Source of the DNA: Brachynemurus nebulosus
Taxonomy: Eukaryota; Arthropoda; Insecta; Neuroptera; Myrmeleontidae
NCBI GenBank assembly: GCA_035578155.1
Contig: JAPWDM010000009.1
Location: 6,112,001 to 6,176,000, forward strand
Length of the DNA stretch: 64,000 nucleotides
Direction: 5' to 3'
A model generated the notes under the pieces. The model did not search any database. It saw only the letters and a list, made by a program, of their open reading frames with translations, and was not told where the DNA came from. The position numbers and the translations under genes were made by a program. Every line of letters starts with the position of its first letter. Position 1 is the stretch's first letter. Below are positions 1 through 13,034 of the stretch, one piece after another.

Positions 1-101
1 GAAAGTATAATTAATACGTAAAGATAGTAAAAATTGTGATTTTGGAAAAAAAAATTCGGTAATAAACAAATGCAAGAAAGTGCAAGATATTTTAGCAATA
101 A

Positions 102-248
102 CAAGACCAAGACCAAGACCAAGACTGCATTTTGCAAGACCAAGACCAAGACCAAGACTCAAACTGCTCCAGCTAGACCAACACCAAGACTCTTAATGCA
201 AGAACAAGACCAACACCAAGACTGTCAAGTCTTGGTCTTGGTCTTGCA
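102..248. repeat. CAAGAC hexamer repeat with hairpin-forming ends
   Basis: Imperfect tandem CAAGAC/CAAGACC units run over about 145 bases. The block at 133-158 has its reverse complement at 228-248 (21 bases matching), so the array can fold into a hairpin. The open frame across it is a by-product of the repeat and is not a gene. Confidence 0.85.
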
Positions 249-1570
249 TTTGCTCATCACTAGTACAAAATCATGTAAGAAATTATTCTTGACTAGAAAA
301 ACCTTGATTAAAGTAAAATGATCAGACTTTATTTTTATGTACCTTCCAAGAAAATTACGTAAAGAAAATTATTCCGGATAATTTTCATTCAATCTGGACC
401 TTATTTTTAACGTTCATGAGTTTTTACAGAGTATAAACGTTTAACCACTTTCCCCCTCAAAAGAGTGAACAAAAAATACTGTTATTTATATTATTGGATT
501 TTCGCTTTGGTAAACGCTTTCCTTTGATACCCTCCTCGATACTCCTGGGGAAAATTTTCCTCCCACTTTCCACATACCTAAAAAATTGGACCATCTCTAT
601 GCTAAATTTTAAATTTTTAGACTAGTTTCAAACTAGAAAATCGGAAATTACAAACGGACAAACACCGAAGTGATTCGATAAGTAGTCGATTTTTCCAGTT
701 TTTGTACGAAACCCTTAAAAAATAAATTTTTTTTACTGTGATGACATCAGTACAAATAAAATAATAAAAAGAACACTGATACAAATGATTTTCTCGTACA
801 GTCGAAACATGATGTCACTTATTTTATTTAATTAAGGCCAATTTTTGTGCTTAAATCAAAAAGAATGATTTATATCGTGACATTTATAAATCACTTTGCC
901 TCTCTGTGCGCCCTATCCCCACCCCTTCATTTTGATATAATATCAATAAAGACTCAACTGTTAAAGAAAATGAAACTTTATCCGAAATAATTTTTCAATA
1001 ACTTTACCAGTTTTTGAGCACAATTGAAAATTATAAACAACATTTTTTTTTATATATTTACAAAAAGTTATCGATAAATATACTGTCCCTGATGTACGGT
1101 TCAAATAGTGCCCGATTGAACTGAACGAAAGCTTCATGGTTGGTTTATTTATATAAACAACAGCACATCGTATTGATGTTGGCAATAGAGGGACGGTGCG
1201 GGATGATAAAATCATTATAAAAACAGGTCACGTAATCAAAATGTTCGGACTTGTAGAACGCGTTACAACTGTCGCAGTCCACTTTGCAAAACGTGCTTTG
1301 TCTTTAGGCTATTTATTTTCCCATGCAACGTGTACACCTACTGTGTGGATAGGCTTACTCTATTTCAACATTCAACTATGTCTAAATTTATATGTGTAGG
1401 GAACAGATGGGTAAAATGATTAATTGGGTGAGAAAACGAACAGCTTAACATTTTCAAAAGGAACTGGTTAACAAAATGAGAACAAGTTTGTGTGATTGAT
1501 TGATGTATTAGACGCCATTTTGTGTCTTTAAAAAGACGGAAACATCATATAAGTTAGAAATATTATCTGA
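249..1570. other. No recognisable gene; AT-rich unique-looking DNA
   Basis: Runs of A and T dominate. A slightly less AT-rich piece at about 1195-1400 carries a 67-codon open frame on + that I do not recognise; nothing around it (promoter, splice signals, codon pattern) supports it as a gene. Confidence 0.5.
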
Positions 1571-1709
1571 GTAGGTATGGGCTTACTTGACGGTGCATAT
1601 ACGATTGCCTAAATTCAGGGGCAAGCAAACTGGCTGTTAACCGCTATTAACTTGCTTGCCCCTGAATTAAGGCAATCGTACATGCACCGTCAAGTAACCC
1701 CATACCTAC
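1571..1709. repeat. Foldback element, 57-bp arms
   Basis: The left arm 1571-1627 and right arm 1653-1709 are near-perfect reverse complements (about four mismatches) around a 25-base loop. Both outer ends read GTAGGTATGG. A diverged single arm of the same sequence occurs at 31893-31947, so this is an interspersed family and not a chance palindrome. It could be a short MITE; no clear target duplication is seen. Confidence 0.8.
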
Positions 1710-1872
1710 TTATCTGCGATTTATTCATTCATTTTAACACAATTTCTTGGGGTAAGATGATCAGGATAAATTGTTGAATAAGAACTGAAAGTAACTTTAT
1801 TTCTTAGGACACTATCAAGAAAATTTTTTTTTTAAAAACTTTCATAGATTTATAGTATATTGTGCAATAAGT

Positions 1873-1966
1873 GTGGGAAATTGTCGATTGCCTACGAAAG
1901 CGAAGTTTAGCGTACGAACGCAGTGAGTGCGCTCATTCGCTTCAGTGGGCAATCGACAATCTCGCA
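1873..1966. repeat. Short foldback with CpG-rich loop
   Basis: Arms 1873-1892 and 1947-1966 are inverted copies with TTGTCGATTGCC at their core. The 54-base loop is CpG-rich and holds several short GCGA/TCGC words, unlike the AT-rich surroundings. It may be a small MITE or the remnant of one. Confidence 0.6.
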
Positions 1967-4850
1967 CAAATTGCACATACTATTTTTTATTACAAATTTC
2001 ACATACTTTTTTCTATTATTATTACTATTTTTGACATTTTTATTATTCTTTAAAATAATATTTTTGAGTGTTCGTCTTCTTGTTCTAAATTAAATATCGT
2101 TTAAATGACTTAGTTGGTGGTTTCTATAGAAATAATTATGAAATATTTATTAAATGAAAAATCAAGAGACGGCTTTGCGTGTTTTAATTAAATTTTGCGT
2201 GTTTTATTGTCAATTTGCGTGTGGAAAGTTACTTTCCGCAAGCAAAAAAGTATGTGGGAAGAGTACAGTGGGCAAACAGTTATTTTGCGTACAGAAATGT
2301 GTGCGCCAAGTTAGTACTTCTCCCGCATGAGTAATAATAAATTATTTTCTAACGATAAGTAATAAAAATTTTCTCCTATCTTTCATTTTTCTAGACTGTA
2401 AAGGGCTTTATACCGGCTGATGAAGACTAGATTTGTTGCAGAAATTTTCAACCTTTTCGAAAGTGACTATTTGGTTGAGGTTTGTAAGACATTAAACTTC
2501 TAGGAGGAAAATGATGAGAGGCAGATGAAACTAACAAATTTAAACTTTGCAACGGCAACAAAAAATTCTCGTGAAGTTTTATGTTGATTAGAAGGCCCAG
2601 CTTTGGGAAAAAATAAACATGCATTTAGAACTTAATTCGAATATTCTACTTCGATCGCCAATTAATCCCTTTTTCCCCTACATCTATAACACACCTAGCA
2701 TATGTGTACATAAAAAAAAGGTTTAGCTTGTATTTCGTCAATTTTGGATATATAAACAGTTTTGTGTGCTTTATGAAATGAAAAAGTGATAATATGGGGA
2801 TGGGTGAATTGAGTCGTTTTTTATAAATTTCAGCTCAATTGCCATATGGAGAGTACTTATCTGACTGACATTTTCATTTATACGTAAGGTCACGGACTGT
2901 TTTAAACTACACAGAGATAAGATAACATTTTTCCTTTACCAATAATTTTACGATAAGTTATGAACGCAATTTAAAATTGGGTAAAAAAAAATTGCTGCAC
3001 ACTTGCTTCATGTCTACACATCACAGATGGTTCATGTCTTACCAATAGGTAATTCGTAAGAATTTATAAAAGTTTTTTCATAAAATTAAATGTTTTGGGA
3101 AACAAATGACTGATTATGGACGCGGCTTCTTTGCCTCATTATTTCCCTAAATTCTGAATTAGTTACCTAAACTTGAGAAACACTTCACAACGGGACAGCC
3201 CGACATTCAAAAAATAAGGTCATACAGCTGATCCTTTTTTTGTACTGTGAATAGGGACCGCGTAAAAAAAATCGCACAAAAAAATATACTTAAAAACATA
3301 ACTCAAAACGCTCAAAACTTAGAAATTTCCTTTTATAAACAAGATAAAGCATTAATTTACACGTCGGAACATTTTATTTCATTTTTATAATATTATGAAA
3401 ATTATGAAAAATACATATCTGTGAAAAAACTAAATGATGCAATAACTTATATTCTTATGCAAGGTACTGATTAAATGCTTAAAATCCATTAAAAAATATT
3501 TTCATCAAAAAAAGTTATTATATATTTAACGTTTAAGTTTCTTACTTTTTCTTGATTTTGATTCACATTATGTATTCTAATGACTATTTTTTTAAAAATC
3601 GCACAAAAAGGATCGTATAAAAAAGGTTTAGTTATATATGGTTTACAAAATCGCAGTTTTGCACAAAATATTTCTAATATTCGCGGAGTTAGTTTCAGAC
3701 TGTATACAAAATTAATTCACAAACCCCACCCTTTTACAAAATTTAAGTTTTATTTAAAATTTTGATAAAACCAATACAGTATGCCCAACTTTGCCCTACC
3801 CCATTTTCTGCACACCACCACGATGACCCAGATTGAAAAAGTCTCCCAAAAAGGATGCCACACTAAATACAATACTCACAACTAAAAATTCATTATTACG
3901 TTTTCAAATTTCGGTCAAATATTTACGTAATATTCCCACAATCGATGAGTGATTATTTTTTTTTTATCTCCAACTAATTGAAAATTTCTAACTATATTTA
4001 ATATTTATTTAGCAACAATTTCTCTGCGAAATATTCAACGCAATAACAAAAAGCAAATATATCCATTATTTACCATTGTTCATTTGCTGCTACAACATCC
4101 GGATATTACGTATGTCAATACCGGTGTGTGTATGGCAATGTAACCCTAAAACTCATCGGTGATCCGCCTGTGTACACTGGACGTATGTTTGCTGACAATA
4201 CGTTACAACATGGGGTTACATCATTATATTACAATGTTGTTGTTTTTTTTTTTTTTTTTTTGATTGATGAGTTTATAAATGTATCGATACCGAAGTTTTC
4301 CCCTAGCAACCACGTCCGTACCCCTCTCCACTGTTATTTTCCTCACCCCGCGGGAGAAATATAGGTTATTGTGCGCCTATCAATATGGTGGTGTACTTCA
4401 TTACGTATCATATATTATATTTAAATATAAGTATCAAAAAATTTATATTAAAGATGGGCACTTTCTCAAAAATAATTGAATCTGCTCGATATTAAACGAA
4501 ACACATCGTTTGAATTTTACGTACAATCGTTTTGGTGTTTATATTGCTGCAAGCCACAAATTCTAATTGATCGTTTGGTGTTTTCACAAAAATACAATTT
4601 GTAGTTGAAATTTAGTTTGAAAGTATTAGAAAAAGTCGAAGAATTCAAAATGAAAATTAATAGGTTGAAGTTGGCCACTAAACAAAAGGCATCCGGCGCG
4701 TAGCATCTAACAGCTGTATTCATGCTATTTATCCAGCCGTGTATATATATATACATAACACGTGTTTTATTTCGATACGAATAACAATTTTATATAATAT
4801 GTTTATAAATTATATAGAGTAGTGACTGACAGTGTCAAAATTGGTGAATA
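1967..4850. other. No recognisable gene; minor tandem words
   Basis: Nothing gene-like is seen. TTGCGTGTT recurs at 2175, 2195 and 2215 with an exact 20-base period (three short units). A T-run occupies 4243-4261. The frames around 3580 and 4128 are short and show no family resemblance. Confidence 0.5.
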
Positions 4851-5671
4851 TTAAGTGGATGGTAACGTATTAAAATTTTTTTTCTCATTTTTGTTTTATT
4901 CATTCGTATGATTGTACAACATCTTAATATTGTTATGTCAAAATTTGAAACAAATCGGAGTAAAACTAACTAAGATATAGAACTTTGAGCGTTTGCTGCT
5001 CCGATAAGTTTTCGTATCCTGAATTCTTTTATTCATCGATGACTCTTTGTAAGTATTCTAATGTATACTATAACCAATAAAATTTTTCATATTTAATATT
5101 GAATTTTCATGTACCTACACAAAACTTTAAAGAGATTTTCTGACACTTGTCATTTTTGAAACCGGTGAACAGTTTAAATCAAAATTTACTAGACCAATTG
5201 CTTTGAAATTTTGTATACAGCTTCCTTACATAAATGACCAGGTATCTCTGGAAGCTTTTTTTTATTTTTCATAATTATTAATTTTACAATAACAAATAGG
5301 TCAATTTTTAGACGAATATCGGTGTTTTCACTTCTAAGTGTCACCAGAAATTAAAAATCGAAAAAATAAAAATTCCTCGCAGGGATACCTTAGGAAAGAG
5401 GTTATCTAATGATGTCATATTTTTTTTTATTTCGGATGATCCACTCATGAGTTATATTGTTCACCGACAAACAACTTCCGAGGCGCCTCCGAAGATTTGC
5501 TGCCGTTGACTTAATTATTTATATTTTGTTTTAAAAAATTAAGGAAATGTTGTTCGTATATTGTACTATAATGTTACGATCGGTTAATTAAATTTATTTT
5601 ACCTGTAACGTCTGAAAAAATTCTTAAAAATGGCCCTTTTTAATGCCGAATTAACGTTACCATCCCCTTAA
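4851..5671. mobile_element. TTAA-flanked MITE, GGATGGTAACGT ends
   Basis: TTAA at 4851-4854 is followed by GTGGATGGTAACGTATTA; the right end reads TTAACGTTACCATCCCC before TTAA at 5668-5671. The inverted ends and shared TTAA fit a non-autonomous element using a TTAA target. No transposase frame is inside. A near-palindrome around GAGGCGCCTC lies at about 5475-5494. Confidence 0.75.
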
Positions 5672-6653
5672 TGAAAACATTTATTAATTATGAATGTTAG
5701 GTTACAAATTTTGGAAACTAGGTCAACTAAGTCAACTATCAAGGTTGTTATCCTTTTTTCCTTTTTTCTTGAGGCGTGTTCTGTATAATTTTAAGAATCT
5801 AAAAAGTATGGATGAAAAAGTGCTTAGGAAACACTGTTCTACACATTTATACACATTTGAGGGGTTCTTTGAAATTTTTTAATGCAAAATAGAGTTGTAG
5901 ATCAAAAAGTTTGAGAACCACTGTTGTAGATTGTAATATTCACTAACTCATTCACGCACTTTTTCATATTTTTACCAAAAAAAAATGTTTCAAAGATGTA
6001 AAAATTTCTCGCTTTCAAACTATACATAAAACTATTGTCAATGTACTTTTTATAGTCGCACCCTAATGACATATTCCAATAGCGAATTTCACTTCGATCA
6101 CGTGCAATATCGCGCGATACACATGTATTTTTTCCTCCTTTTTAGAGCAGACGAGAATTTTAGCGTCACATTCGCAATTTTTTTTTTCGTCTCATAATAT
6201 TTCCCTTTTTTTCTACAGTTAACGAACGACAAACCACAAGACAACAAACATTTATAATCTAAATATGTATATTCATTTTTGTTATTCAAGAATTATTCGA
6301 TTTATACGATCCAGGTTTTTATAGCTCATAAAATATCTACTCGCATAAACGAACCATGAATTGTATAATAAAAACTATGAATGTTTTGTTCAAGAGGGGC
6401 AACTGGGGTGGGGGGTGGTGGGGGTAGCGTGATAGGGATATGGTAGGAGGTGGAAACAATACGTATATGACATTATATACCACAATATAATTTATTATTA
6501 TTATTATTATTTACGATATATTATATTATGTGAATTGAGAATATAAAAGTAGCTCTATCTAGCTGAAGGTAATTTATTAAAATGTCAAGAAATTGAGGCA
6601 TAACTATTATTAGCCGAGAAAATATTTTGTCATAAAAACATAATATTGTATCA
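5672..6653. other. No gene; G-rich patch
   Basis: AT-rich sequence with one G-rich low-complexity patch at 6394-6454 (runs of GGGG and GGTGG). No coding or RNA signal is recognised. Confidence 0.5.
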
Positions 6654-6720
6654 CTAGCTATACCCGCGACGTCGTTCACGAATAAAATCAGTGACAAGTA
6701 TATAAGTATAATAATTGAAA
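6654..6720 (-). mobile_element. Helitron-like 3' end, fragment
   Basis: On the minus strand this ends in a short hairpin (GTGA..TCGCG), GGGTATAG and CTAG (6657-6654). It matches the 3' end of the element at 56683-57084 over about 65 bases, including the GACGTCGCGGGTA word. Only the 3' tip is present, so it is a truncated copy. Confidence 0.65.
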
Positions 6721-7028
6721 AGATGGATTCCAAAAGGCTCTAAGTCATTTTTTGTCTAAAGTGAGATTTTAGTTGATGCAGAATATTCAAGTCCAGCTTT
6801 ACACGATTTTCGTAGTGCCACCCTTCAAAATGGGCTTAATCTACTGTAAAATGAATGATGAAAAATGGAATGTTTTCCAAAAAAGCGCTAAGTCAGTGAC
6901 AGTTTTATTTCAAAACGCTCTAAGTCAAATTTACTCGTGAACCATTGCATTTTTTTTCCAATAATAGCTGGTATTTTTTTCCAAATTTTGCTTGTAGACA
7001 GATTTTCTGTTATGTCAAACACATTAAA
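6721..7028. other. Three CTAAGTCA words
   Basis: A GC-CTAAGTCA word appears near 6736, 6885 and 6916 in the same direction, each preceded by an A-run. It may be subterminal repeats of an unresolved element. No gene is seen. Confidence 0.4.
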
Positions 7029-7030
7029 TA

Positions 7031-7549
7031 CACTGTTAAAAAAATATGTATTATTACAATAAAAAATATGGTAATTTTTTACAAAATGTGTCTTGAAAAT
7101 TACAATGTGTTAATAAATTTAAATAATTTAGTTGTAAAATATGAAATTTTGTGTAAAAATAAATATTCACTGTAATTTTAAATACTTTGATACTAAAATT
7201 ACATATAAAAGTGGTATTTGACATGCTAAAGTAGTAAAATTACATTTCGAAACGAAAATTTATTGTATTTGTATGTAAATTACTGATATTTTGGATGTAA
7301 ATTACCGGTATCACGTGATTGATTCTGCGCAATTGATGGCGTCAGTTGAGTTGACAGTTTAATTTTGCATGTCGTACGTAATTAATTTGCATTGAGTGGA
7401 GTAAAATTACATCCGAAATGTAAGGTAAAACATTCTACAATGTAATTTTACATAGAAAAATGTTCTAAACATTTCGAAATGTAATTCTACAATATTTAAT
7501 GTTGGCAATTAAATGCCAACATTAAATGTTGTAAAATTTTTTAACAGTG
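7031..7549. mobile_element. TA-flanked MITE, CACTGTTAAAAA ends
   Basis: The left end CACTGTTAAAAAAAT follows TA (7029-7030); the right end ATTTTTTAACAGTG precedes TA (7550-7551). The interior repeats GTAAAATTACAT and ACATTTCGAAA in both orientations, and a hairpin lies at 7501-7520 (GTTGGCA..TGCCAAC). Length 519 bp, no coding capacity. The superfamily is not assigned. Confidence 0.8.
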
Positions 7550-7848
7550 TAGCTAATAATGCACTGTTTAAAATGTTTCTTGAATAAAATATATCTGTAT
7601 TTAAACAAACTAGGTTTATTTTAACCAACTCAACCCAACTTTTTAGTTTTTTTTTTTTTTTTTTTCAATATAAGCTGTTGAAAATTATATGTATAAATAA
7701 GAACAAATAAATAACATCAATAATAATTATTATCTAAGAACTTGAAAATAATTTAGACAGATTACATTTGCTTACCTAGATAGTTTTTTTACATTTTCTG
7801 AAAAATTGCAAAAAGTGATTAAGCGCGTTTTGGAATCCACTTCTTCAG

Positions 7849-8218
7849 TTATAAAGCATTTGCATAGAACAGTAGTTTTACGTAATACATGCACATGTTC
7901 AAAATGGTTTTTCTATTTTCCCGTGGCAATGAAACATTTTCCCGGAGTAAAAGGTTATCACTACACCAAATTTCATCAAAATTCGTTCAATAGTTTCGCG
8001 TAATGTGTGCATATGCTCAAAATGATTTTTCTATTTTCCCGTGGGAATGAGATATTTTCCCGGAGTAAAAAGTACCATAGGTGTTGACCCAGGTAATACG
8101 TTATCATCACACCAAATTTCTTTAAAATCCGTCCAAAGGTTTTAGCGTGATGCTTTCCAAAAAATATTCCATGTTCAGAAACGGTCTCGTTACAGTTTTA
8201 TTATATGTATATATAGCT
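7849..8218 (-). mobile_element. Helitron-like repeat, 3'-truncated, internal duplication
   Basis: It aligns in reverse with 56700-57030, sharing CCCGTGGGAATGA, the TCCGTCCAAAGG-type segment and CTGTAACGAGACC. The CTAG end is missing. A segment of about 120 bases is duplicated in tandem (from about 7879 and again from about 7999), which the 56.7-kb copy lacks. Confidence 0.7.
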
Positions 8219-8582
8219 TAAGTTCTTAAGGGTTCTTCAGTAGCTTTTGGGGTAAAATTGCACGTACTATAACAGTTCCAAGATTTTATTGTTTGGAACC
8301 CTTAGTAAAAAAAAAACTGCCACGCAAAATTGTAGTTTCCTAAATCAAATATTCAATTTAGAAATTCACAGAGTGTAACACGTAGGTAATAAAATTTACA
8401 ATTTTTCCCGAAGTAGTACCTATCTCACGTGTTATTAGAGGTGTTCGTTGGACGCCTGTCTCGCCACTTGACAAGGATACTTATGTGGGTAATATGTGTA
8501 GACTTACGATGCGACAAGCGTAAACAAATTTCCACCATTTTTATTTTCATCTGATTGTGAGAAAATTTCTTGCACTATATGT

Positions 8583-8587
<5 letters not shown>

Positions 8588-8678
<91 letters not shown>
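8588..8678. repeat. (TA)n microsatellite
   Basis: About 45 uninterrupted TA units. It lies about 50 bases upstream of the left arm of the large palindrome at 8732. Confidence 0.98.
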
Positions 8679-8681
<3 letters not shown>

Positions 8682-8731
8682 TTATCCAGCACTTTTACTT
8701 GACATAGGAAGAAAATGTGTCTACAAGTTTA

Positions 8732-9701
8732 TAATTGAAGACATGAGTGGATGAAGGTGTTATGTAACATTTTTTTATAATTTTACAATAGAAGCGTTTG
8801 AATATACTTCCCATGCAATAGCACATGTTTATTAATGAATTTCTACAAAACTATTGAACCTAATGAAACCAAATTTTAATATATGTACAAGATGGTCCAG
8901 AATTATGTACCGTAATTGCTAGAGCTAATAGTACGTTCAAAAATAATGGTATCTTTTCATGTACACTTTTTTCAAAACTCAATAATAAGGGAGATACAGC
9001 CCTGTAAAGGGGTGAAACGAAAACCATTATTTCTTAAATATTTTCCAAACGCTTTTGAATAACGGATTGATATTTTAGGGGTGCTTATTCTGCGGTAGAA
9101 GGATTCAATTTTTGTCAACACTTATTCCACCACTCATGACTAAGGGGTGGTTTTGGGTGGTAGGTGTGAGTTATCACGTCTTTTCTTTTTTAATTTGCAA
9201 TTATTTAAACAAAATCCTTGATAATATGATTCCTCAGACAATTTCACGCAAAAAAGGCATACTTGTTACATTTCGATAAATAATACCGTTTTCGAGTAAT
9301 TTAAAGTAAAAGTATCTGTTCCCAAATTATCCCCTAATCATAAGTGATGGAATAATTGATACCATAAATTTAATTATCATAATGTTAATACGCCCCCCTA
9401 AAATATGAATCCGGTAATCAAAAGCGCCTAAAAGATTTAAAAAAAAAAGAAGTCAGTTTCGTTCCACCCCTCTACATTTTACCCCTCTGCTTTATCACCC
9501 TTATTATTGAGTTTCGGAAAAAAGTGTACATGAAAAGGTACTATTAGTTTTGAACGTACTATCAGCTCTAGAAATTACGGTACATAATTCTGGACCACCT
9601 TGTATATGATACTACAGCATAGAATATTTCAAAATTTGGCAAAACATGAATTTTTAAAAAAAATGTTACATAACACCTTCATCCACTCATGTCTTCAATT
9701 A
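8732..9701. repeat. Large imperfect palindrome, about 970 bp
   Basis: The outer arms are almost exact: 8732-8775 (GAAGACATGAGTGGATGAAG onward) is the reverse complement of 9657-9701. Inner arms at about 8885-9060 and 9450-9604 match well, including TGGTCCAGAATTATGTACCG. Similarity fades towards a centre near 9230-9300. It fits a foldback transposon or an inverted duplication. The open frame crossing the right arm is incidental. Confidence 0.8.
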
Positions 9702-9790
9702 CTTTATCTAATTTCACTGGAAAAATTGTTTTATAACTTAACACGTCCTTTTAAATTTTCCGACCATTCGCAGAGTGAAATCCGTGAAGT

Positions 9791-9937
9791 TTTGGCGAAA
9801 TTTCCGAAAGAAAAAATCAGCTATTACAGCAACTATCGTGATGAGACGTGCGTCCAGTATTATAATACCACATTTTTACGAAATTTAGTGAAATCGTTGG
9901 GAATGCCAAGCCCTTGGATGAGTTCCTGCAGGGGTAT
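9791..9937 (+). repeat. Diverged copy of the 56.2/58.9-kb repeat
   Basis: It shares CAGCTATTACAGC, the GCGAAATTTCC start and the CTTGGATGAGTTC segment with 58915-59445. The stretch between these is shorter here, so the copy carries an internal deletion. It begins about 90 bases after the large palindrome. Confidence 0.6.
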
Positions 9938-11422
9938 TTTATTTTGAAACGACTGCAAATACAACATATGATCAAACATATTTAAAACTAGCGTTGAAGG
10001 AAATTGAAGAATCGCTCCTTTGGGGGTAAAAAAAATTATGCCCAAAATATGAAATAATTTTGTTTATCAATAAATAATGCCGGGTAGCTAGTTAAATTAT
10101 TCATTGAAAAAGTTGATAAAAATTAAAGCCATATTTAAATAAAAAAAAAATTAATTAATTGAAAATAATAAATTTCGATTAATAAACTCCATTGTTTGAA
10201 ATATATAAAAAATATGAGACATAACTAATTGCAGTAATTTTTTTTTTTCAAATGAATATATCCTAAACGTTTATTAATTATTTTATTAATTAATAAAACT
10301 TATGTTTTATTGTTTTTATAAATATACAGATTTTATTTGATTCATAGAAATCTAGATTAATTGAGTTTTTATTGAATGTTTTTGTAATTAATATTTTTTT
10401 TCCAACAATTGTTTCAATAATTTTAAATTAAATGTTTGCAAATATTGATGAAGGTTTGTAAAACACTATTTTTTTGTTTCCAAGGCTACTAAAGTAGCAA
10501 AAGTATTGTGATTACTTTTGAAACATGAAAATTTTTTCCTAAACAATTTTAGTTTTGAATTTGTTTTATATTTTTACTTAGATACTGTTAAAATTTAAAA
10601 CAAATTTGCACACGCTACCAGAATTCAATATGAATAGTCCATAAAAGGTAATAAGAAACAAAGAAACATTTCCCGGAAACGTTGAAATTCTTATTGAATT
10701 TTCCTGGCAGCTTTTATTAAAAAGTTTCATTAAAGTGTCGTCGATGCTAGACCGTATTTTATATAATTTACGAAAATTCTCTGACAATGCCAGTAATAGG
10801 CACGTGTGATAAGTATATTTTCACGAAAAACTTTCTCGACAATCGACATAATACACCTACAAACCGATCCAAGAAAAAAGAAAAGGAAAAATAAAATTTC
10901 TCCACCAGAAAATATGTCCATAAAATGTCAATTTTCAATAGATACTAAAAATTTTGAAATATCATAAAAAATAAAAAATATTATATAATAATAATAATAA
11001 TAATAACGAGAAACACTTTTCTATACATTTTCAGAAAAAAAATAAAAGGCTAAAGGGGAGGGGGGTAGAGGGCTTGGTAAGTATCTAAATGAAATGATTT
11101 TTTTTCAATTGAATAACATTATAATTATATTTAAGTAGAACAGAGTGGGGTATTATATAACAAAACATTTTTGTTCATAATTTTTAAGGTTCCTCATCAT
11201 ACTTAAGGGAGACAAACGGACCTTCTATAATAACATCACTCTCGTGTCCGCCTCCAAAACTATATAACGTATATGAATTTGAAATTTGGCCTAATATTTT
11301 CGGTTTTTGATTTTAACAAAAAAAAAAAAAAAAAAAATTCTGGGTTAAAACTGGGTGTCAGTTTGGTCCAAAAAAAGTTTTAATTTTATATCGTGTTATA
11401 TGCCATTTGAAAGAGCAATCTC
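9938..11422. other. No gene; simple repeats
   Basis: AT-rich. (ATA)n at about 10985-11006 and an A-run at 11318-11337. A lone TTAAGGGAGAC at 11203 resembles a TTAA-element end but no partner is seen. Confidence 0.5.
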
Positions 11423-12321
11423 TAAAACCGGATCTACATTTATAACGAACGAACGCGAACGAATGCGAACAAGCATGAACGAACATGAACGAACAAAAAC
11501 AAGCACAAACAAACACAAACGAACACGAATGAACAATTAAAGTCAATTCGTTGATGTTCGTTTATGTTCCGGCTACACAATAATTTTTTAAAATAAGTTT
11601 AATAAATTTTGAAACGAAAAGTTATTGCAGTTCGAGTTTTATGGTCTACTAATATCGCTCATATTATGGCACCAATTTTATCATGCGATCTTTAAAAACC
11701 AACAAATCAAAAAGATGTTGGTAGATGGTTTTTTTTCATAAAACCGAAACTCGTTATAATGTCTCTAATTTACAAAACTGATTTAATTTGCAAAAATTCC
11801 TAATTTTTTGGAAATTTTACAAGATCGTCACTATCAGATTTCGAAAAGTTAACCGAAATAGTTGGACCAAAAATATCTAAACAAAATATACACTTATTAT
11901 CCGGAAAGCAATTCCTGTTAAAGAAAGACTTCAGTGTTATTACAGATTACGACTTTTGTTAATCAAATTTTCCCTCCAAAGATTCTCACATGTTATTTCA
12001 TTTCTGGTAATTTTGTAAAAATTATTATCGAAAACATTCCAAAACATCGAAAAAAAATTTCAAATCTTATCAATTTTAAATTGTTAACTGAATTTATTTT
12101 AATCTGTCTTTCTTAAGTTATTGTTCGTATAATTTTTAATCGTCCACATCTGACCAGACACAAACAAACACGAACGAATCTTTTTCGTCGATATACCGAC
12201 AACAAATGGAAAACATTCGTGAGTGTTCGAAACTGTTCGTTCGTGTTTGTTCGCTACTATTCGTTTACGTTTGTTCGCATTCGTTCGTGTTCGTTCATTA
12301 TGTTATGTAGACCCGGCTTAA
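11423..12321. mobile_element. MITE with long GAACGA-repeat inverted ends
   Basis: The left end ACCGGATCTACAT is followed by GAACGAACGCGAACGAATGC-type units to about 11537. The right end mirrors this (about 12160-12300) and closes with ATGTAGACCCGGC before TTAA (12318-12321); the left flank is TAAA. The units vary around GAACGA and GAACAA. The terminal (C)GGG(T)TCTACA word resembles the element at 26962. No coding capacity. Confidence 0.75.
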
Positions 12322-13034
12322 GGATTCCACAAATATTTGTGTTATAATTTTTAGCACGGTGGCCTTAGTGATAAAGCTCAAAATTTGGTAGAAATTACCG
12401 CGCCCCCTATAAGATCTTTTCGATTTCTAGGACTAACACATTTTACCTGATTACCGGAAAACTACGGTTTTGTTCGGTAGTGTTATAACGACCTGAAAAA
12501 AGTTTTTTTTTTTTCAAATAATGTGTGGAAACAGTGACAGACAAGGTATTTACTAATATTTCAGTCTATTGACTAGGTATTCTCTCTAAGGAACCCTAAT
12601 TGGACGAGCTCAACTCACTCTTGGTTGATTATTTTTTTTACTTTTTTCTACGGTTGTTTCCAAGCCATTGTTAAAAATATGTTTTATTTTAATACTTAAT
12701 ATTAAAGTATAAAATCAATACAATACCGACATTTTTTTCAACCATTTGAATCGTAAATTGGCGTTTACATCCAGGTAACTTAACGCGTGTAAACATCATT
12801 CATCATGCTGTTTTTTGCCTAGGTCAATCAAGTTTATTTGCCTTCCTAGGCACTTCCAGTAGCTTACTTACAGAATGACTAAATGAGCGACAGCGACTCC
12901 CGATGCAAGAAATTTTAGAGACAGTAAACGCTTTCTAAAATGAATTTCGTTATTTTGTTAGTGGAAATACTTAAACAGTTGACACCAGAATTGCCCAAAT
13001 TCCTAATTCCGAAACCCTCGTAATGCCGAATAAT
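12322..13034. other. No recognisable feature
   Basis: AT-rich DNA; no repeat ends, RNA or coding signal recognised. Confidence 0.45.

Noticed and set aside
70..321. 83-codon frame over the CAAGAC repeat
   Set aside because: Lysine/threonine-rich translation of a tandem hexamer; not a gene.
2175..2220. Possible CRISPR-like spaced repeat (TTGCGTGTT at 20-base period)
   Set aside because: Only three short units, no true spacers, and a eukaryotic repeat context.
9600..9947. 115-codon open frame
   Set aside because: It begins in one arm of the large palindrome and ends in an R56 repeat, so it joins two unrelated repeats.
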